Source: JBJXFE01 sp046153875
GTDB taxonomy: Bacteria; Planctomycetota; Phycisphaerae; Phycisphaerales; UBA1924
Direction: 5' to 3'
NCBI GenBank assembly: GCA_046153875.1
Contig: JBJXFE010000031.1
Span: forward strand, 1-64,000
DNA length: 64,000 nt
In this document: positions 15,220 to 24,452 of the stretch, piece by piece
How the letters are laid out: every line of letters begins with the position of its first letter
Numbering within the stretch: the first letter of the stretch is position 1
Position numbers and translations under genes: made by a program
Notes under the pieces: generated by a model
What the model saw: the letters and a program-made list of their open reading frames with translations, nothing else
The model's database searches: none
Told to the model about the DNA's origin: nothing

Positions 15220-18135
15220 ATGACGCCACAGGCGGTCGGGTGTTGCTGCGCGCTGTTGACAGGCCTCCTGGCCGCCGGGCTCGTCCGCGCCCAGCCCATC
15301 GCAGCTGCCGAGGCGGCGAATGACCCCACCGACCCCGCCGACCTCCTCGATCCGTCGACCTCGATCGAGCGCCCCCGCTCGGCCGGGCGCGTCGTCCGTC
15401 TCTTCGACTTTGAGGAATCACGGACCAACCCCTTCCCTGTCCCGCGGTTCTGGCGCCGCGCCCAGGGCGACGCCGCCGGCGTCACGGGCGCGCCCCGCCC
15501 CGGCTTCCCGCTCTGGAACCAGGCCGCACTCGACTACCGCGTCGCCGCGCGGGGCCAGGGCTCGCTCCGCCTCGCCGTGAACGGCGGCAGCGCGTGCCTG
15601 CGCCTCGAGCCCGGCGTCCTCCCGATCTTCCCCAGCGCCGACTACACCGTCAGCGCGATGATCCGCACCGACGGCGTCGACCATTCCCGCGCCCGCCTCG
15701 TCGTCCGCGTCCTCGACAACGCCAACCGCCCGATCCCCGGCAGCGAGGCCGCCGGCGACTTCGTGGGCCGAACCGACGGCTGGACGCCCGTCACGGTCCA
15801 GGCGCCGGGCGATTTCGAGCACGCCGCGTACCTGCAGGTCGACCTCGAGCTCCTCCAGCCGGCGCTGTTCCGCGAGCCGACGCTCGGCGCGCACCAGGTC
15901 TTCCCCGAGGACTTCGCCGCGGCCGCGTGGTTCGACGACGTGACGGTCGCCCAGCTTCCCCGGATCACGCTCTCGACGCAGACGCCGGCGAACGTGGTCG
16001 TCCGCCCGCTCGAGCCGGAGCTGCGGCTGGGCGTGCGCGACCTCGCCGGCGAGTCGCTCCGCACCCGCACCACCGTCTACGACCTCGACGGGCGCGTGGT
16101 GGACGCCGACGAGCGCGCCGTCGGCATGGGGCTGGCGGCGTGGACCTGGACGCCGCGCGTCGGGGCGCTCGGCTGGTACCGCGCGTCGCTCGAAGTCCTC
16201 AGCGGCCCGACCCGCGTCGGGACCGCCTCCGTGGACTTCGTCTGGCTCCCCCCCGAGCCGCGCGCCGGGCGCGCGCTCACCGCCGATCGCGCCCGGTTCG
16301 GCCTCGTCCTCGAACGCCCGCCGCAAGGCCGCCAGGCCGACACCATCGCCCTCGCCGACCGCAGCGGCGTGGGGGCGATGACCCTTCCCGTCTGGCACGC
16401 CGATCTCACCGCCCGAACCGCCGCCGCCGAGGTCCAGCACCTGCTCCCGCTCGTCGAGCACGCGATGCGCCGCGGCACGCGTATGGGGTTCACGCTCTCC
16501 CGCGTGCCGTCAACGCTGGTCGCCGAGCTGCACGTCGCGCCGGACGACCCGCTCGCGGTCTTTACCCACCCCGAGAGCGCGTGGGGCCCGTACCTGCTCG
16601 CGTTCCTCGACAAGTACGGGCAGAGCGTTCAGCACTGGCAGATCGGGCTGCCCGGCGGACCCGCCACGCCACGCTGGTCCGCCGTTGCCGTCAACCTCGA
16701 CCGCGCCGAGAAGGTCCTGGCGAGCCTCGTGCCCGGGCCGGTGGTCTCCGTGCCGTGGCCCGCCGAAGCCGCGATCGATCGCGCCGCCCTGGCCGCGCCC
16801 GGCGCGCCGGACGCGATCGCCGCCGCGATCGGCCCCTGGGTGCCCGCCGACTCGGTCGGCGCTCTGACCGCCGCCTGGCACGAGCCGCCTTCCCCGGCCG
16901 ACCTGCGGGTCGTGTTCGGCACGCTGCCCATCGACCAGTTCTCGCGCCGCGATGCCGCCATTGACCTGGTCCGGCGAACCATCGAGTTCTGGCGATACGC
17001 CGGGGCGCCCGCGGGCCGGCCCATGCCCGAGCTCGCGATCGCCCAACCCTGGTCCTGGGTCGGCGGGCCGCGCGGGCAGGCCGCCCCGCGCGCGGAGTAC
17101 GCCGTGTGGCGCTCCCTCATCGACCGTCTTTCGGGCCGCCGCGTCGTGGGCGACGTTCCTATCGCCCCGGGCGTCCGCTGCGTCATCCTCGCCCCGACCG
17201 TGATCGGGCGCGAAGCGCCGTCGGGCGGATCGGCCGCGGCGGGCGCGAGCGGCGGCCTCCTCATTGCCTGGCGCGAATGGGCCGACCCCGAGGCCGCCGA
17301 GATCCGCTCGTTCCTCGGTGACGGGACGATCACCGCCTACGACCTCTTCGGCAACGCCACCGTGATCGAGCCCGCGACGATCCCCGCGCCGGGCGGCGGC
17401 CCGGGCACCCGCGCCCACGTGATTCCGCTCGGCGACGCGCCGGTGTTCATCGAGGGCGTGGACGCCCCGCTCGCCCGCTTCACCGCGTCGCTGCGCCTGG
17501 AGCCCGGCTTCGCCGCGTCCTCCTCCGCCGAGCACGAACACGAAATCCTCCTCGACAACCCGTGGCCCGAGCCGATCTCCGGGCGCCTGCGGATCGTCGA
17601 GCCCGGCGGGTTCTCGTCGGGGGTCGAGCGCGACCGCTCCTGGAAGATCTCGCCGCGACAGATTCCGTTCGCGCTCGCGGCCGGGCAGACCGCCCGCCTG
17701 CCGATCGTCATGTCCTTCAGCCCGGTCGAAGAGGCCGGGCCCAAGCCCTTCATCGTGGACGTCGACCTCGACGGGCGACCCGAGTACGGACGCATCCGAC
17801 TGCGTTCGTCCTTCGAGGTCGGGCTCAACGCCCTGCGCGTGGACCTGACGTACCGCTTCACGCCCACGCCCGCCGGCCCCAACGTCGTCGTCGAGGCCCA
17901 GGTCGCCAACAACGGGAACAGCCCCGTGACCCTGGAGCTCACGGCGTTCGCCCCGCCGGAGGCCGGCTTCCCCAGGGCCCGCGCGTCGGTCAGCGACCTC
18001 GCCGCCGGCGAGTCGATCGTCCGCCGGTTCTCGTTCGCCAACGGGGCGGCCACGCTCCGCGGGCGATCGGTGCTCGTCGCCGTTCAGGACACAGTGAGCA
18101 ACGCCCGGGTGAATCGCTCAGTCCTGATCGAGTGA
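15220..18135 (+). CDS. Large secreted protein of unknown function
   Basis: A 971-residue protein starting at ATG 15220 with a signal peptide (GCCCALLTGLLAAGLVRAQ). The region around residues 50-250 looks like a galactose-binding-type beta-sandwich (FDFEESRTNPFP, LRLAVNGGSACLRLEPG, AAWFDDVTVAQLP). A central part about 350-650 residues in may be a barrel-like domain of glycoside-hydrolase type (WAWT-like segments, HWQIGLPGGP, WRYAGAPAGRP). The C-terminus is beta-rich and immunoglobulin-like. No catalytic signature can be named. It is divergent from the dockerin operon and may be an extracellular polysaccharide-related protein. Confidence 0.8.
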   Translation: MTPQAVGCCCALLTGLLAAGLVRAQPIAAAEAANDPTDPADLLDPSTSIERPRSAGRVVRLFDFEESRTNPFPVPRFWRRAQGDAAGVTGAPRPGFPLWNQAALDYRVAARGQGSLRLAVNGGSACLRLEPGVLPIFPSADYTVSAMIRTDGVDHSRARLVVRVLDNANRPIPGSEAAGDFVGRTDGWTPVTVQAPGDFEHAAYLQVDLELLQPALFREPTLGAHQVFPEDFAAAAWFDDVTVAQLPRITLSTQTPANVVVRPLEPELRLGVRDLAGESLRTRTTVYDLDGRVVDADERAVGMGLAAWTWTPRVGALGWYRASLEVLSGPTRVGTASVDFVWLPPEPRAGRALTADRARFGLVLERPPQGRQADTIALADRSGVGAMTLPVWHADLTARTAAAEVQHLLPLVEHAMRRGTRMGFTLSRVPSTLVAELHVAPDDPLAVFTHPESAWGPYLLAFLDKYGQSVQHWQIGLPGGPATPRWSAVAVNLDRAEKVLASLVPGPVVSVPWPAEAAIDRAALAAPGAPDAIAAAIGPWVPADSVGALTAAWHEPPSPADLRVVFGTLPIDQFSRRDAAIDLVRRTIEFWRYAGAPAGRPMPELAIAQPWSWVGGPRGQAAPRAEYAVWRSLIDRLSGRRVVGDVPIAPGVRCVILAPTVIGREAPSGGSAAAGASGGLLIAWREWADPEAAEIRSFLGDGTITAYDLFGNATVIEPATIPAPGGGPGTRAHVIPLGDAPVFIEGVDAPLARFTASLRLEPGFAASSSAEHEHEILLDNPWPEPISGRLRIVEPGGFSSGVERDRSWKISPRQIPFALAAGQTARLPIVMSFSPVEEAGPKPFIVDVDLDGRPEYGRIRLRSSFEVGLNALRVDLTYRFTPTPAGPNVVVEAQVANNGNSPVTLELTAFAPPEAGFPRARASVSDLAAGESIVRRFSFANGAATLRGRSVLVAVQDTVSNARVNRSVLIE

Positions 18136-18153
18136 TCGTCGTCCCCTCGTCCC

Positions 18154-18999
18154 TCAGTCCCTCCGCCCCTTCTTCCCCAACACCCATACCCCGTATCCGC
18201 TCGGGCTCAGTGTCAGCTCCGCGCCCTTCTCGTCCACAACGGCTTTCACCTTGAGCGGCGCGCGCGCCAGGAGCCCCTCCCACTGCCGTCGGCTGTAGGT
18301 CCGCAGCACGAACCGGCTGTCGCGGTGCTCGGTCGTCTCCGAACCGCGCCCCCGCGTGATCATCAGGTGGCAGATCGCCTGCTCCGCCCGCGCCCGCTCC
18401 GCCTTCTCGCCGATCGGCGGGATGTACCCCACCACCTGCTTCACGCGGCACGCGCCCCGCCGCCCCTCCCACACGTCCTCGCTCGGGAACTCCATCCCGT
18501 AGCTCGTCAGCGTGAGGCCGACGCAGTACACGCCGCCGGGCCGGAGCGACGACGCCACCGACCTCAGGTGCGCCAGCACCGCGGCGTCCGTGGGCAGGTG
18601 ACGGATCGTGTTGATGAGGTTGAACGCGAAGTCCGCGCGCCCGCGCCAGTCCCGCGGCAGCGTTGTCATGTCCGCCACGCGCAGGTCGGCGCGCCCGGCG
18701 ACCCCGAGCCGCGCCACCCGCGCGCGCGCGTACGCGATCATCGCCGGCGCGCGATCCACGCCGAGAACGCGGTACCCGCGTCGCGCCGCGAGCCTCAGGT
18801 ACCGCCCCGTCCCGCACGCGGGCTCGAACCAGGTGCCACGTGTGCCACGGGTTCGCGGCGCTCCGCCGCGCACCCGTGCCGATCCACCCCCCGCCCACAC
18901 GTGAAACATCCGCTCCAGTCCGTCCACTTCTTCGGCGGTCCCTCGCTCGTGCAGGATGTCGTAGACCGACGGATCGTCGTAGAGGCCGACCTCGGGCAT
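18154..18999 (-). CDS. SAM-dependent methyltransferase, class I
   Basis: A 281-residue protein. SAM motif I is TWFEPACGTGRYLRLAARRG (about residue 57 on), followed by the acidic VLGVDRAPAMIAYA, then LRVADMTTLP and FAFNLINTIRHLPTD, a typical Rossmann methyltransferase order. The start is placed at MPEVGLYDDPSVYDILHERG, which matches the usual beginning of these proteins; the open frame runs on to 19155. Just before motif I, a palindromic repeat (18833-18880) encodes an Arg/Gly-rich stretch that looks inserted. The substrate is unknown. It faces the preceding plus-strand gene with an 18-base gap. Confidence 0.85.
   Translation of the reverse strand: MPEVGLYDDPSVYDILHERGTAEEVDGLERMFHVWAGGGSARVRGGAPRTRGTRGTWFEPACGTGRYLRLAARRGYRVLGVDRAPAMIAYARARVARLGVAGRADLRVADMTTLPRDWRGRADFAFNLINTIRHLPTDAAVLAHLRSVASSLRPGGVYCVGLTLTSYGMEFPSEDVWEGRRGACRVKQVVGYIPPIGEKAERARAEQAICHLMITRGRGSETTEHRDSRFVLRTYSRRQWEGLLARAPLKVKAVVDEKGAELTLSPSGYGVWVLGKKGRRD
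18833..18880. repeat. Palindromic element inside the methyltransferase gene
   Basis: Arms CACGGGTTCGCGGCG (18846-18860) and CGCCGCGCACCCGTG (18864-18878) pair at 14 of 15 positions around a CTC loop. The repeated GTGCCAC at 18833-18839 and 18842-18848 frames the left side. It encodes an Arg/Gly-rich segment immediately before SAM motif I without breaking the frame. Confidence 0.7.
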
Positions 19000-19060
19000 G
19001 GAGCAAGCGTACGGAAGGTCGGACGGCCGTCGGGTCCCGACGCCCTCGTACACTTCCATC

Positions 19061-20647
19061 ATGCTCGCCGCGACATGCCTTTCCCTCGCGTCACTCGCCG
19101 CGCCGCCCGCCGTCACAATCTCGTTCGACGCCGCCACGCGCGCCGAGCCCGCCACCGGACGACTGGTCCTCTACCTCATCGCCGACAGCGCGCGGATGGG
19201 CGCCGACCCCGCCGACGCGCCGTTCTTCGACAACCCGCAGCCCATGTTCGGCATCGACGTGACCGCGCTCCCCCCGGGTGCGTCGGCGACCATCGACGAC
19301 ACCGCGACGTCATTCCCCGTGCGCTGGTCGGCACTGCCGCCCGGCCGCTACAAGGCCCAGGCCGTGCTCGATCTTCACCGCGAGAACAGCAGTTGGAAGC
19401 GCGAGCCGGGGAACCTCTGGTCCGAAACCGTCGCGTTTGAAGTGACCGCGAAGGACGCGCCCCCGCCTGTGGCGATCAAGCTCACGAGGGTCGTCGGGCC
19501 GCAGCGCGTCCCCGAGCCGCACATCGCGGAAGTCTTCGAGGTCCGCTCCGCGCTCCTCTCCGACTTCCACGGCCGCGACGTGACGCTCCGCGCCGGCGTC
19601 CTGCTACCCACCAGCTACAACGACGCGGCCAACGCCGCCAGAACCTATGCCGCCGTCTACGAAGTCCCTGGCTTCGGGGGCGACCACACCGGCATCCACC
19701 CGTTCCACCCGTTCCGGGCCCGCCTTCCCGCGGGCTCACCCTGGCTGCCGATGCGCGAGAACGCGTTCTGGATCGTGCTCGACCCCGAGTCCGCCAACGG
19801 CCACACTCTCTTCGCCGACTCGGCCAACAACGGCCCGTGCGGGCGGGCGCTCGTCGAAGAGCTCATCCCCGCGATCGAGAAGAAGTACCGCCTCACGCCG
19901 GACCCGAAGGCCCGCCTGCTCCGCGGCCACTCCTCCGGCGGCTGGTCGACGCTCTGGCTGGCGGTCACATACCCCGAGACGTTCGGCGCATGCTGGTCGA
20001 GTTCGCCCGATCCCGTCGACTTTCGCCGCATGCAGCTCTGCAACATCTACGACGAGGGCATGTACCTGCTCCCTCCACAGGTCGGCTACAGCACTATCGA
20101 GCAGGTCGTCGAGTACGAGCGCCTCCGAGAGCGCGGGGGGGCGCCGAGCTACCGCAGCAACGGCACGTTCAAGATGACGGTCCGCGAGGAGAACCTCATG
20201 GAGGAGGTCATCGGCCCGGACAACACGTCGGGCCAGCAGTGGGACTCGTGGTTCGCCGTCTGGGGCCCGCGGAATGAGCGGGGCAACCCGGCGGCGCTCT
20301 TCGATCCCGTCACGGGGCTCATCGACAAGGCCATCGCCGAGAAGTACCGCGCGTACGACATCGCGGACCTCGTCCGCCGTGATGCGGGGCGCGTCGCGCT
20401 CCTCTTTCAGGAGCGCATCCGCCTCGTCGTCGGCGACCAGGACAACTACTACCTCAACGAGGCCGTGGCGATGCTCAAGGCCGAGGTGGAGAAGGTCAAC
20501 TTCCTCCACCTGCCCGAAGGCGGCCACGGCCGCATCACCATCGTCCCCGGCCGCGACCACGGCACGATCTTCGGGGTGCCCGAGATCCAGAACATCCCGG
20601 CGGAAATGGTGGACCACCTGCAACGCGCGGGGTTCATCCGGAAGTAG
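19061..20647 (+). CDS. Secreted alpha/beta-hydrolase, putative esterase
   Basis: A 528-residue exported protein starting at ATG 19061 with signal peptide MLAATCLSLASLAAPPA. An N-terminal beta-rich domain (TISFDAATRAEPATGRLVLY) is followed by an esterase-D-like hydrolase. The nucleophile elbow is GHSSGGWS (Ser near 290), a likely acid is in VVGDQDNYYLN, and the histidine is in GGHGRITIVPGRDHG. Related proteins hydrolyse esters of carbohydrates or siderophores; the substrate here is not known. It is divergent from the methyltransferase with about 60 bases between starts. Confidence 0.82.
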   Translation: MLAATCLSLASLAAPPAVTISFDAATRAEPATGRLVLYLIADSARMGADPADAPFFDNPQPMFGIDVTALPPGASATIDDTATSFPVRWSALPPGRYKAQAVLDLHRENSSWKREPGNLWSETVAFEVTAKDAPPPVAIKLTRVVGPQRVPEPHIAEVFEVRSALLSDFHGRDVTLRAGVLLPTSYNDAANAARTYAAVYEVPGFGGDHTGIHPFHPFRARLPAGSPWLPMRENAFWIVLDPESANGHTLFADSANNGPCGRALVEELIPAIEKKYRLTPDPKARLLRGHSSGGWSTLWLAVTYPETFGACWSSSPDPVDFRRMQLCNIYDEGMYLLPPQVGYSTIEQVVEYERLRERGGAPSYRSNGTFKMTVREENLMEEVIGPDNTSGQQWDSWFAVWGPRNERGNPAALFDPVTGLIDKAIAEKYRAYDIADLVRRDAGRVALLFQERIRLVVGDQDNYYLNEAVAMLKAEVEKVNFLHLPEGGHGRITIVPGRDHGTIFGVPEIQNIPAEMVDHLQRAGFIRK

Positions 20648-20676
20648 TCAAGCGCACCGGCTCGTGCCCATGCCCA

Positions 20677-20774
20677 TTGCCAGTTGCCAGTTGCCAGTTG
20701 CCAGTTGCCAGTTGCCAGTTGCCAGTTGCCAGTTGCCAGTTGCCAGTTGCCAGTTGCCAGTTGCCAGTTGCCAG
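20677..20774 (+). repeat. Perfect tandem array, 14 copies of TTGCCAG
   Basis: Fourteen uninterrupted identical 7-base units (98 bp) followed by a partial TTGCC. Because 7 is not a multiple of 3, one array reads as the same heptapeptide cycle (VASCQLP) in all plus frames and as GNWQLAT on the minus strand, with no stop. It ends six bases before the Shine-Dalgarno sequence of the following dinB gene. Confidence 0.97.
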
Positions 20775-20788
20775 TTGCCGGAGAATCC

Positions 20789-21340
20789 ATGTCCCGTTCC
20801 GCCGCCATCGCCGAAGGCATCCTCTCCTGCAAGGTCATGACCGCGCGTTATCTCGCGGGGTTTGACGAGGCGAGCCGGGTGAAGCAGGCACCGGGCCTCC
20901 CCAACCACGCCGCGTGGAGCCTCGGGCACTGCGCGATGTACATGCACCGCGTCGCCGAGCGGCTCGACGCCAAGCCGATGCCCGCCTCCGACTTCATCAT
21001 CGGCGACATGACCAAGCCGCCCGCGGACCCGCTCGCGCCCCGCGGCGACTCTGCGCGCTTCCACACCGAATCCGTCTCCTTCGGCAGCGTGCCCACCGCC
21101 GACCCCGCCCGCTACCCGCCCCTCGCACGCGCCGTCGAGGTCTTCAACAACGCCTGTGACCGCTTTGCCGCGGCCGTGCGCTCCGCGCCGGATGCGGCCC
21201 TCGACCAGCCGACCAAGTGGGGCGCGGCCGAGCTGCCCATCTACCTGGTCTGCTTCCGCATGATCTTCCACAACGGCTTTCACACCGGTCAGATCGCGGA
21301 CCTGCGGCGGGCGCTGGGGTTCAGGTCGATTCTCGGTTGA
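20789..21340 (+). CDS. DinB family protein
   Basis: A 183-residue four-helix-bundle protein of the DinB/YfiT-like superfamily, often metal-dependent and thiol-transferase related. Candidate metal ligands are His in SLGHCAMYMHRVAERL and HNGFHTGQIADLRRAL. The ATG at 20789 follows GGAGA at 20780-20784. The frame stays open upstream through the heptamer array, but the Shine-Dalgarno sequence supports this start. It is one of four DinB-type proteins in the window. The function is unknown. Confidence 0.85.
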   Translation: MSRSAAIAEGILSCKVMTARYLAGFDEASRVKQAPGLPNHAAWSLGHCAMYMHRVAERLDAKPMPASDFIIGDMTKPPADPLAPRGDSARFHTESVSFGSVPTADPARYPPLARAVEVFNNACDRFAAAVRSAPDAALDQPTKWGAAELPIYLVCFRMIFHNGFHTGQIADLRRALGFRSILG

Positions 21341-21448
21341 TCGCGCCGGAGGTAATGCAATCCGCTCGTGACGGGCGAGTTCGTCCTGCGCATCTCCACT
21401 GTTCGAACCCCCGCGGCCCCGCCCGCCGTGTTGTTCGGAGTCCGTCTG

Positions 21449-22057
21449 ATGCGCTGGCTTGCTGTTGTTCTCATCGTGCTCGTGGCCTTGGCGTTCCGCG
21501 TCGAGGTCAACTCTCAGAACCTGCGGAGCGACGTGGGACGCTGGTTCGCCTCGGCGCGCGACGCCGCGCGGGATCTCCGCTCGTTCGCGTCCGCCACGTG
21601 GAGCGCCGCGACGCAGCCGCGCCTCGCCATGAACGCAGCGCTGAGTGACGCAGATCCCACGGACCGTCTTCCGCTCAGCCGTCTCGCCAGCGCTCCGATC
21701 GCACCCGAGGCCGGTCAACTCGCGGCGCAGCCTGCGGCCGAACCCGCGAGTTTGCCTGATAAGAGCCTCTGCTTCGAGTTTGATATGGGCTGCCGCCCCG
21801 AAGCGCTCGACGAAACCGTCAAGGCCCTGGAGCTCGCGCGCCGATGCGCGGACGCGCCCGGCGCGAAGGCCGAAGCCCGCCGCGTCATGATCCTTCGTCA
21901 GGGCGACTTCATCTGTCGGCTCTCCTGCGTCGCCGCCGTCCCCGCCATCGGCAGCGTCGGGTCGCCGAAGAGCATGAACTTCATGCCCTGGAAGAAGATC
22001 GATGCCGGGTACCACCCCTCATCGGGCACGATCGTCCCCAGGCCCTCGCGCTCGTAG
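21449..22057 (+). CDS. Hypothetical protein with N-terminal membrane anchor
   Basis: A 202-residue frame starting at ATG 21449 after CGGAG. It has one N-terminal hydrophobic helix (LAVVLIVLVALAF) followed by an Ala/Arg-rich region and SLCFEFDMGC. Codon third positions look coding up to about 21900. The last 160 bases run antisense into the peptidase gene, which is unusual, and the true 3' end may have been lost. Not recognised. Confidence 0.45.
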   Translation: MRWLAVVLIVLVALAFRVEVNSQNLRSDVGRWFASARDAARDLRSFASATWSAATQPRLAMNAALSDADPTDRLPLSRLASAPIAPEAGQLAAQPAAEPASLPDKSLCFEFDMGCRPEALDETVKALELARRCADAPGAKAEARRVMILRQGDFICRLSCVAAVPAIGSVGSPKSMNFMPWKKIDAGYHPSSGTIVPRPSRS

Positions 22058-23334
22058 TAATACGCCACGGCGTGCGCCCAGCAGTCGCCCACCAGCACCG
22101 CGCCGGTCTCGCGCTCGGCCTTCGTCATCCCGTCGACGAACCCCTCCGCCAGCGTCAGCCCGCACGGCTGGCTCCCCGTGTTGCACCCGATGTACGCGAC
22201 CGCTCCGTCCGGCCCGTCGCGCACCAGCCGCTCCCCCAGCCCCGTCTTGTTGAACGTGCCCTTGGCGTAGCACGCCGGCGGCGGCGGCGGTTCGCTGAAC
22301 ACCTCGCCGCGGTCCGTCCCCGTGTGCTCGACGCCGGAGACATCCGCGTACGCCTCATACGGCGGCAGAGTCGCGAACCGCGCCGTCGAGCACCCCGCCG
22401 AGATCATCACCGGCGTCCGACCCGCGTTGGACACTTTCGCCAGCGAGCCCGTGCTCAGGCACCCCTCCCACACGTCGTCGCTCCCGTGCCCGGCGTGCAG
22501 CACGAGCCCCACGCCCGAGTTCAGCAGGCCGACGACCTCCGCCTCGCTCGGCGTCGGGTGCGGCGGCTCTTCTTTCCCCTCGTGGTAATACCGCTTCTCC
22601 GTTGTCCACCCTGCGGGCAGCTTCCCGGCCCACTCGTCCATCCGGGGTCGCGCGTCGATCCACCCGCCCACCATCACCAGCGCCGCTCGCGTCGGCACCC
22701 CGCCCGCCTCGACCGCCTTCTCGTATGCCATGCTCTTGACCGCTACCGCCGCCGCCTGCTCCGGCGAACTCACCGGCCACCGCCCCAGGGCCACGTCCGG
22801 CCGGTAGTCCACGCCGTCGTAGTTGATCGGGTCCGACTTGTTCTTCTCGCCGCGCACCTCGCCGTAGTACGCGCCGTGAAAGCCGTCCTTCGCGCCGTTC
22901 CAGTCGTCGAACGATCCGTCGGCCTCCGCCAGGTCGGCGTAGTACAGGTCGCTGGGGTAGAACGCGTAGTCGAACGCGGGCGCCGTCACGCGGTCGAGCA
23001 CCATGTACCGCACCGGCATCACGTCCGCGTCGCCGACCAGCAGAACGTACCGCGTGCCGCGCTCCTTCCACGCCGCGTACAGGAACCGTTTGAGCTTCTC
23101 GGGGTCGTCCGCCCCGGGGAACTCACCCGTGCCCCACGCCAGCACGTCCCCGAGCGCCACCAGGTCCGTCGGCCGCCGCTGCTGCTTGTACGCGACGAAC
23201 TCGCCCAGCGCCCCGTGGAACTCGCGCGGCGCGATGATCAGCAGCCGATCACCATCCGCCCGCGCGGCCGCGCACCAGAGCGTGCCCAGGCACCCCGCTG
23301 TCCACGCCGAAACCAGCCATCGCACCGTGCGCAC
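21898..23334 (-). CDS. Secreted peptidase C25 (gingipain-type) family protein
   Basis: A 478-residue protein with signal peptide MRTVRWLVSAWTAGCLGTLW and cleavage near ARADG. The C25 fold is seen in RYVLLVGDADVMPVRY, ALGRWPVSSPEQAAAV, the catalytic His in GLVLHAGHGSDDVW (about 280), the catalytic Cys in PVMISAGCSTARF (about 313), and GDPTLPM at the end. It is probably an extracytoplasmic cysteine peptidase. It lacks the Ig-like or sorting domains often found after C25 modules. The gene downstream on the opposite strand overlaps its 3' end. Confidence 0.87.
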   Translation of the reverse strand: MRTVRWLVSAWTAGCLGTLWCAAARADGDRLLIIAPREFHGALGEFVAYKQQRRPTDLVALGDVLAWGTGEFPGADDPEKLKRFLYAAWKERGTRYVLLVGDADVMPVRYMVLDRVTAPAFDYAFYPSDLYYADLAEADGSFDDWNGAKDGFHGAYYGEVRGEKNKSDPINYDGVDYRPDVALGRWPVSSPEQAAAVAVKSMAYEKAVEAGGVPTRAALVMVGGWIDARPRMDEWAGKLPAGWTTEKRYYHEGKEEPPHPTPSEAEVVGLLNSGVGLVLHAGHGSDDVWEGCLSTGSLAKVSNAGRTPVMISAGCSTARFATLPPYEAYADVSGVEHTGTDRGEVFSEPPPPPACYAKGTFNKTGLGERLVRDGPDGAVAYIGCNTGSQPCGLTLAEGFVDGMTKAERETGAVLVGDCWAHAVAYYYEREGLGTIVPDEGWYPASIFFQGMKFMLFGDPTLPMAGTAATQESRQMKSP

Positions 23335-23402
23335 GCGACCTCCCCGCCGCCCCCGCGGCCGGTCAGTCTACAGCACAACGGATTCGCAGAAAACCAGCGC
23401 GA

Positions 23403-24287
23403 TCAGGCCGCGTCGCGCTCGCGGGCGCGCTGGGCCGACTCGCGCATCGCCGCCCCGAGCACGCCGCTGGCGAGGTTGCTGGTGTCGTCGTCGTCGTCCG
23501 CACGTCTCGGCGCCGGCTTGAACTGGCCCGATTTGTCCGACGCCAGTTCCGCCCGCATCCCCGCGCCCAGCGCCGCCAGGGGGTCCACGGGCGCGTCATC
23601 GTCCTCCGCTTCCTTCCTCGTCGAGGCGGTGCGCGCCCAGAACGCCGCCGTCGGCTCCTCGGCGCCCGCGGCCCCCGCCGCGCTCCCGTCGCCGCGGGTG
23701 CAGCCGATCTTGAACGCCGTCGCCACGCCGAAGCCCACCCACATGAACCCGAAGAGCCCGAAGTCGATCAGGAACGCGATCGCGGTCATCGTCCCGGCGT
23801 AGTCCTGCCCCTGCTTGGCGTAGTGGACCGCGAGCGCCGCCGTGTACTGACGCTGCTGGTCGGGCGTGAGCCGGGCCCAGCGCCGGTTCGCCTCGTCCAT
23901 CACCGCGGGCGGGTACTCCGAGTCGCTCCCGCCCTCCATGCTGTACCCGGACGCCGACCACTCGCTGTAGATGTCCGACGCGACCTCCATCACCGCGATG
24001 TCGTCCGTCACCGCGGACCCGTCGCGCAGCATCGCCTGCACCCCGAAGTGGTTGACCGCGTACCGGCTGCCGAGGATGCCGAACGCCGCCGCGATCGCCG
24101 CGAGCACGCCCGCGCCCATGCCGCCCCGGGCCTTGGTGCCCATGCCCATCCCGAACCCGGCCAGCCCGCCCACGACGATCGCCAGGAAACCCAGGCGCAT
24201 ATCCGTGGCCAGGCTGATCGCCGCCCACCCCGCCCCGCCCGCGGCGGCCCCCAACAGGCTTCCGAAGAACCCGCGTCCCAGCGACAT
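23403..24287 (-). CDS. Hypothetical multi-span membrane protein
   Basis: A 294-residue protein starting at ATG 24287 with GGAGGAGGG upstream. Gly/Ala-rich membrane helices at the N-terminus (GSLLGAAAGGAGWAAISLAT, LGFLAIVVGGLAGFGMGMG, GVLAAIAAAFGILGSRYAV) are followed by a soluble loop, another helix (IAFLIDFGLFGFMWVGFGVA), and an acidic, disordered tail containing DDDDDT. Not recognised beyond this. It stands between the peptidase and the MFS gene on the same strand. Confidence 0.75.
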   Translation of the reverse strand: MSLGRGFFGSLLGAAAGGAGWAAISLATDMRLGFLAIVVGGLAGFGMGMGTKARGGMGAGVLAAIAAAFGILGSRYAVNHFGVQAMLRDGSAVTDDIAVMEVASDIYSEWSASGYSMEGGSDSEYPPAVMDEANRRWARLTPDQQRQYTAALAVHYAKQGQDYAGTMTAIAFLIDFGLFGFMWVGFGVATAFKIGCTRGDGSAAGAAGAEEPTAAFWARTASTRKEAEDDDAPVDPLAALGAGMRAELASDKSGQFKPAPRRADDDDDTSNLASGVLGAAMRESAQRARERDAA

Positions 24288-24452
24288 CGCGCGCCCTCCT
24301 CCGACCGCCGCCCGGTGAGACGCCCCCCTGCGGGCTTCCGGCGCGACCAACCCGCCGAGCATCGACCGGCGAGCCCCGCCACTTGCCGCGCGACCCCCTC
24401 GACACGAGCGCGTCGGCACGGACGCGACGGTCGCGCGGGCGCGCGAAGTCCG

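Noticed and set aside
20677..20774. CRISPR array
   Set aside because: A 7-base unit with no spacers and no cas genes; it is a microsatellite.
20670..20787. Repeat-encoded VASCQLP peptides as a gene start for dinB
   Set aside because: The frame of the ATG at 20670 does not match dinB, and a proper Shine-Dalgarno sequence precedes ATG 20789. The peptides are by-products of the heptamer array.
21405..21420. GTTCGAACCCCC as a tRNA T-loop
   Set aside because: Flanking bases do not form the T-stem on either strand and no acceptor or anticodon arm could be built.
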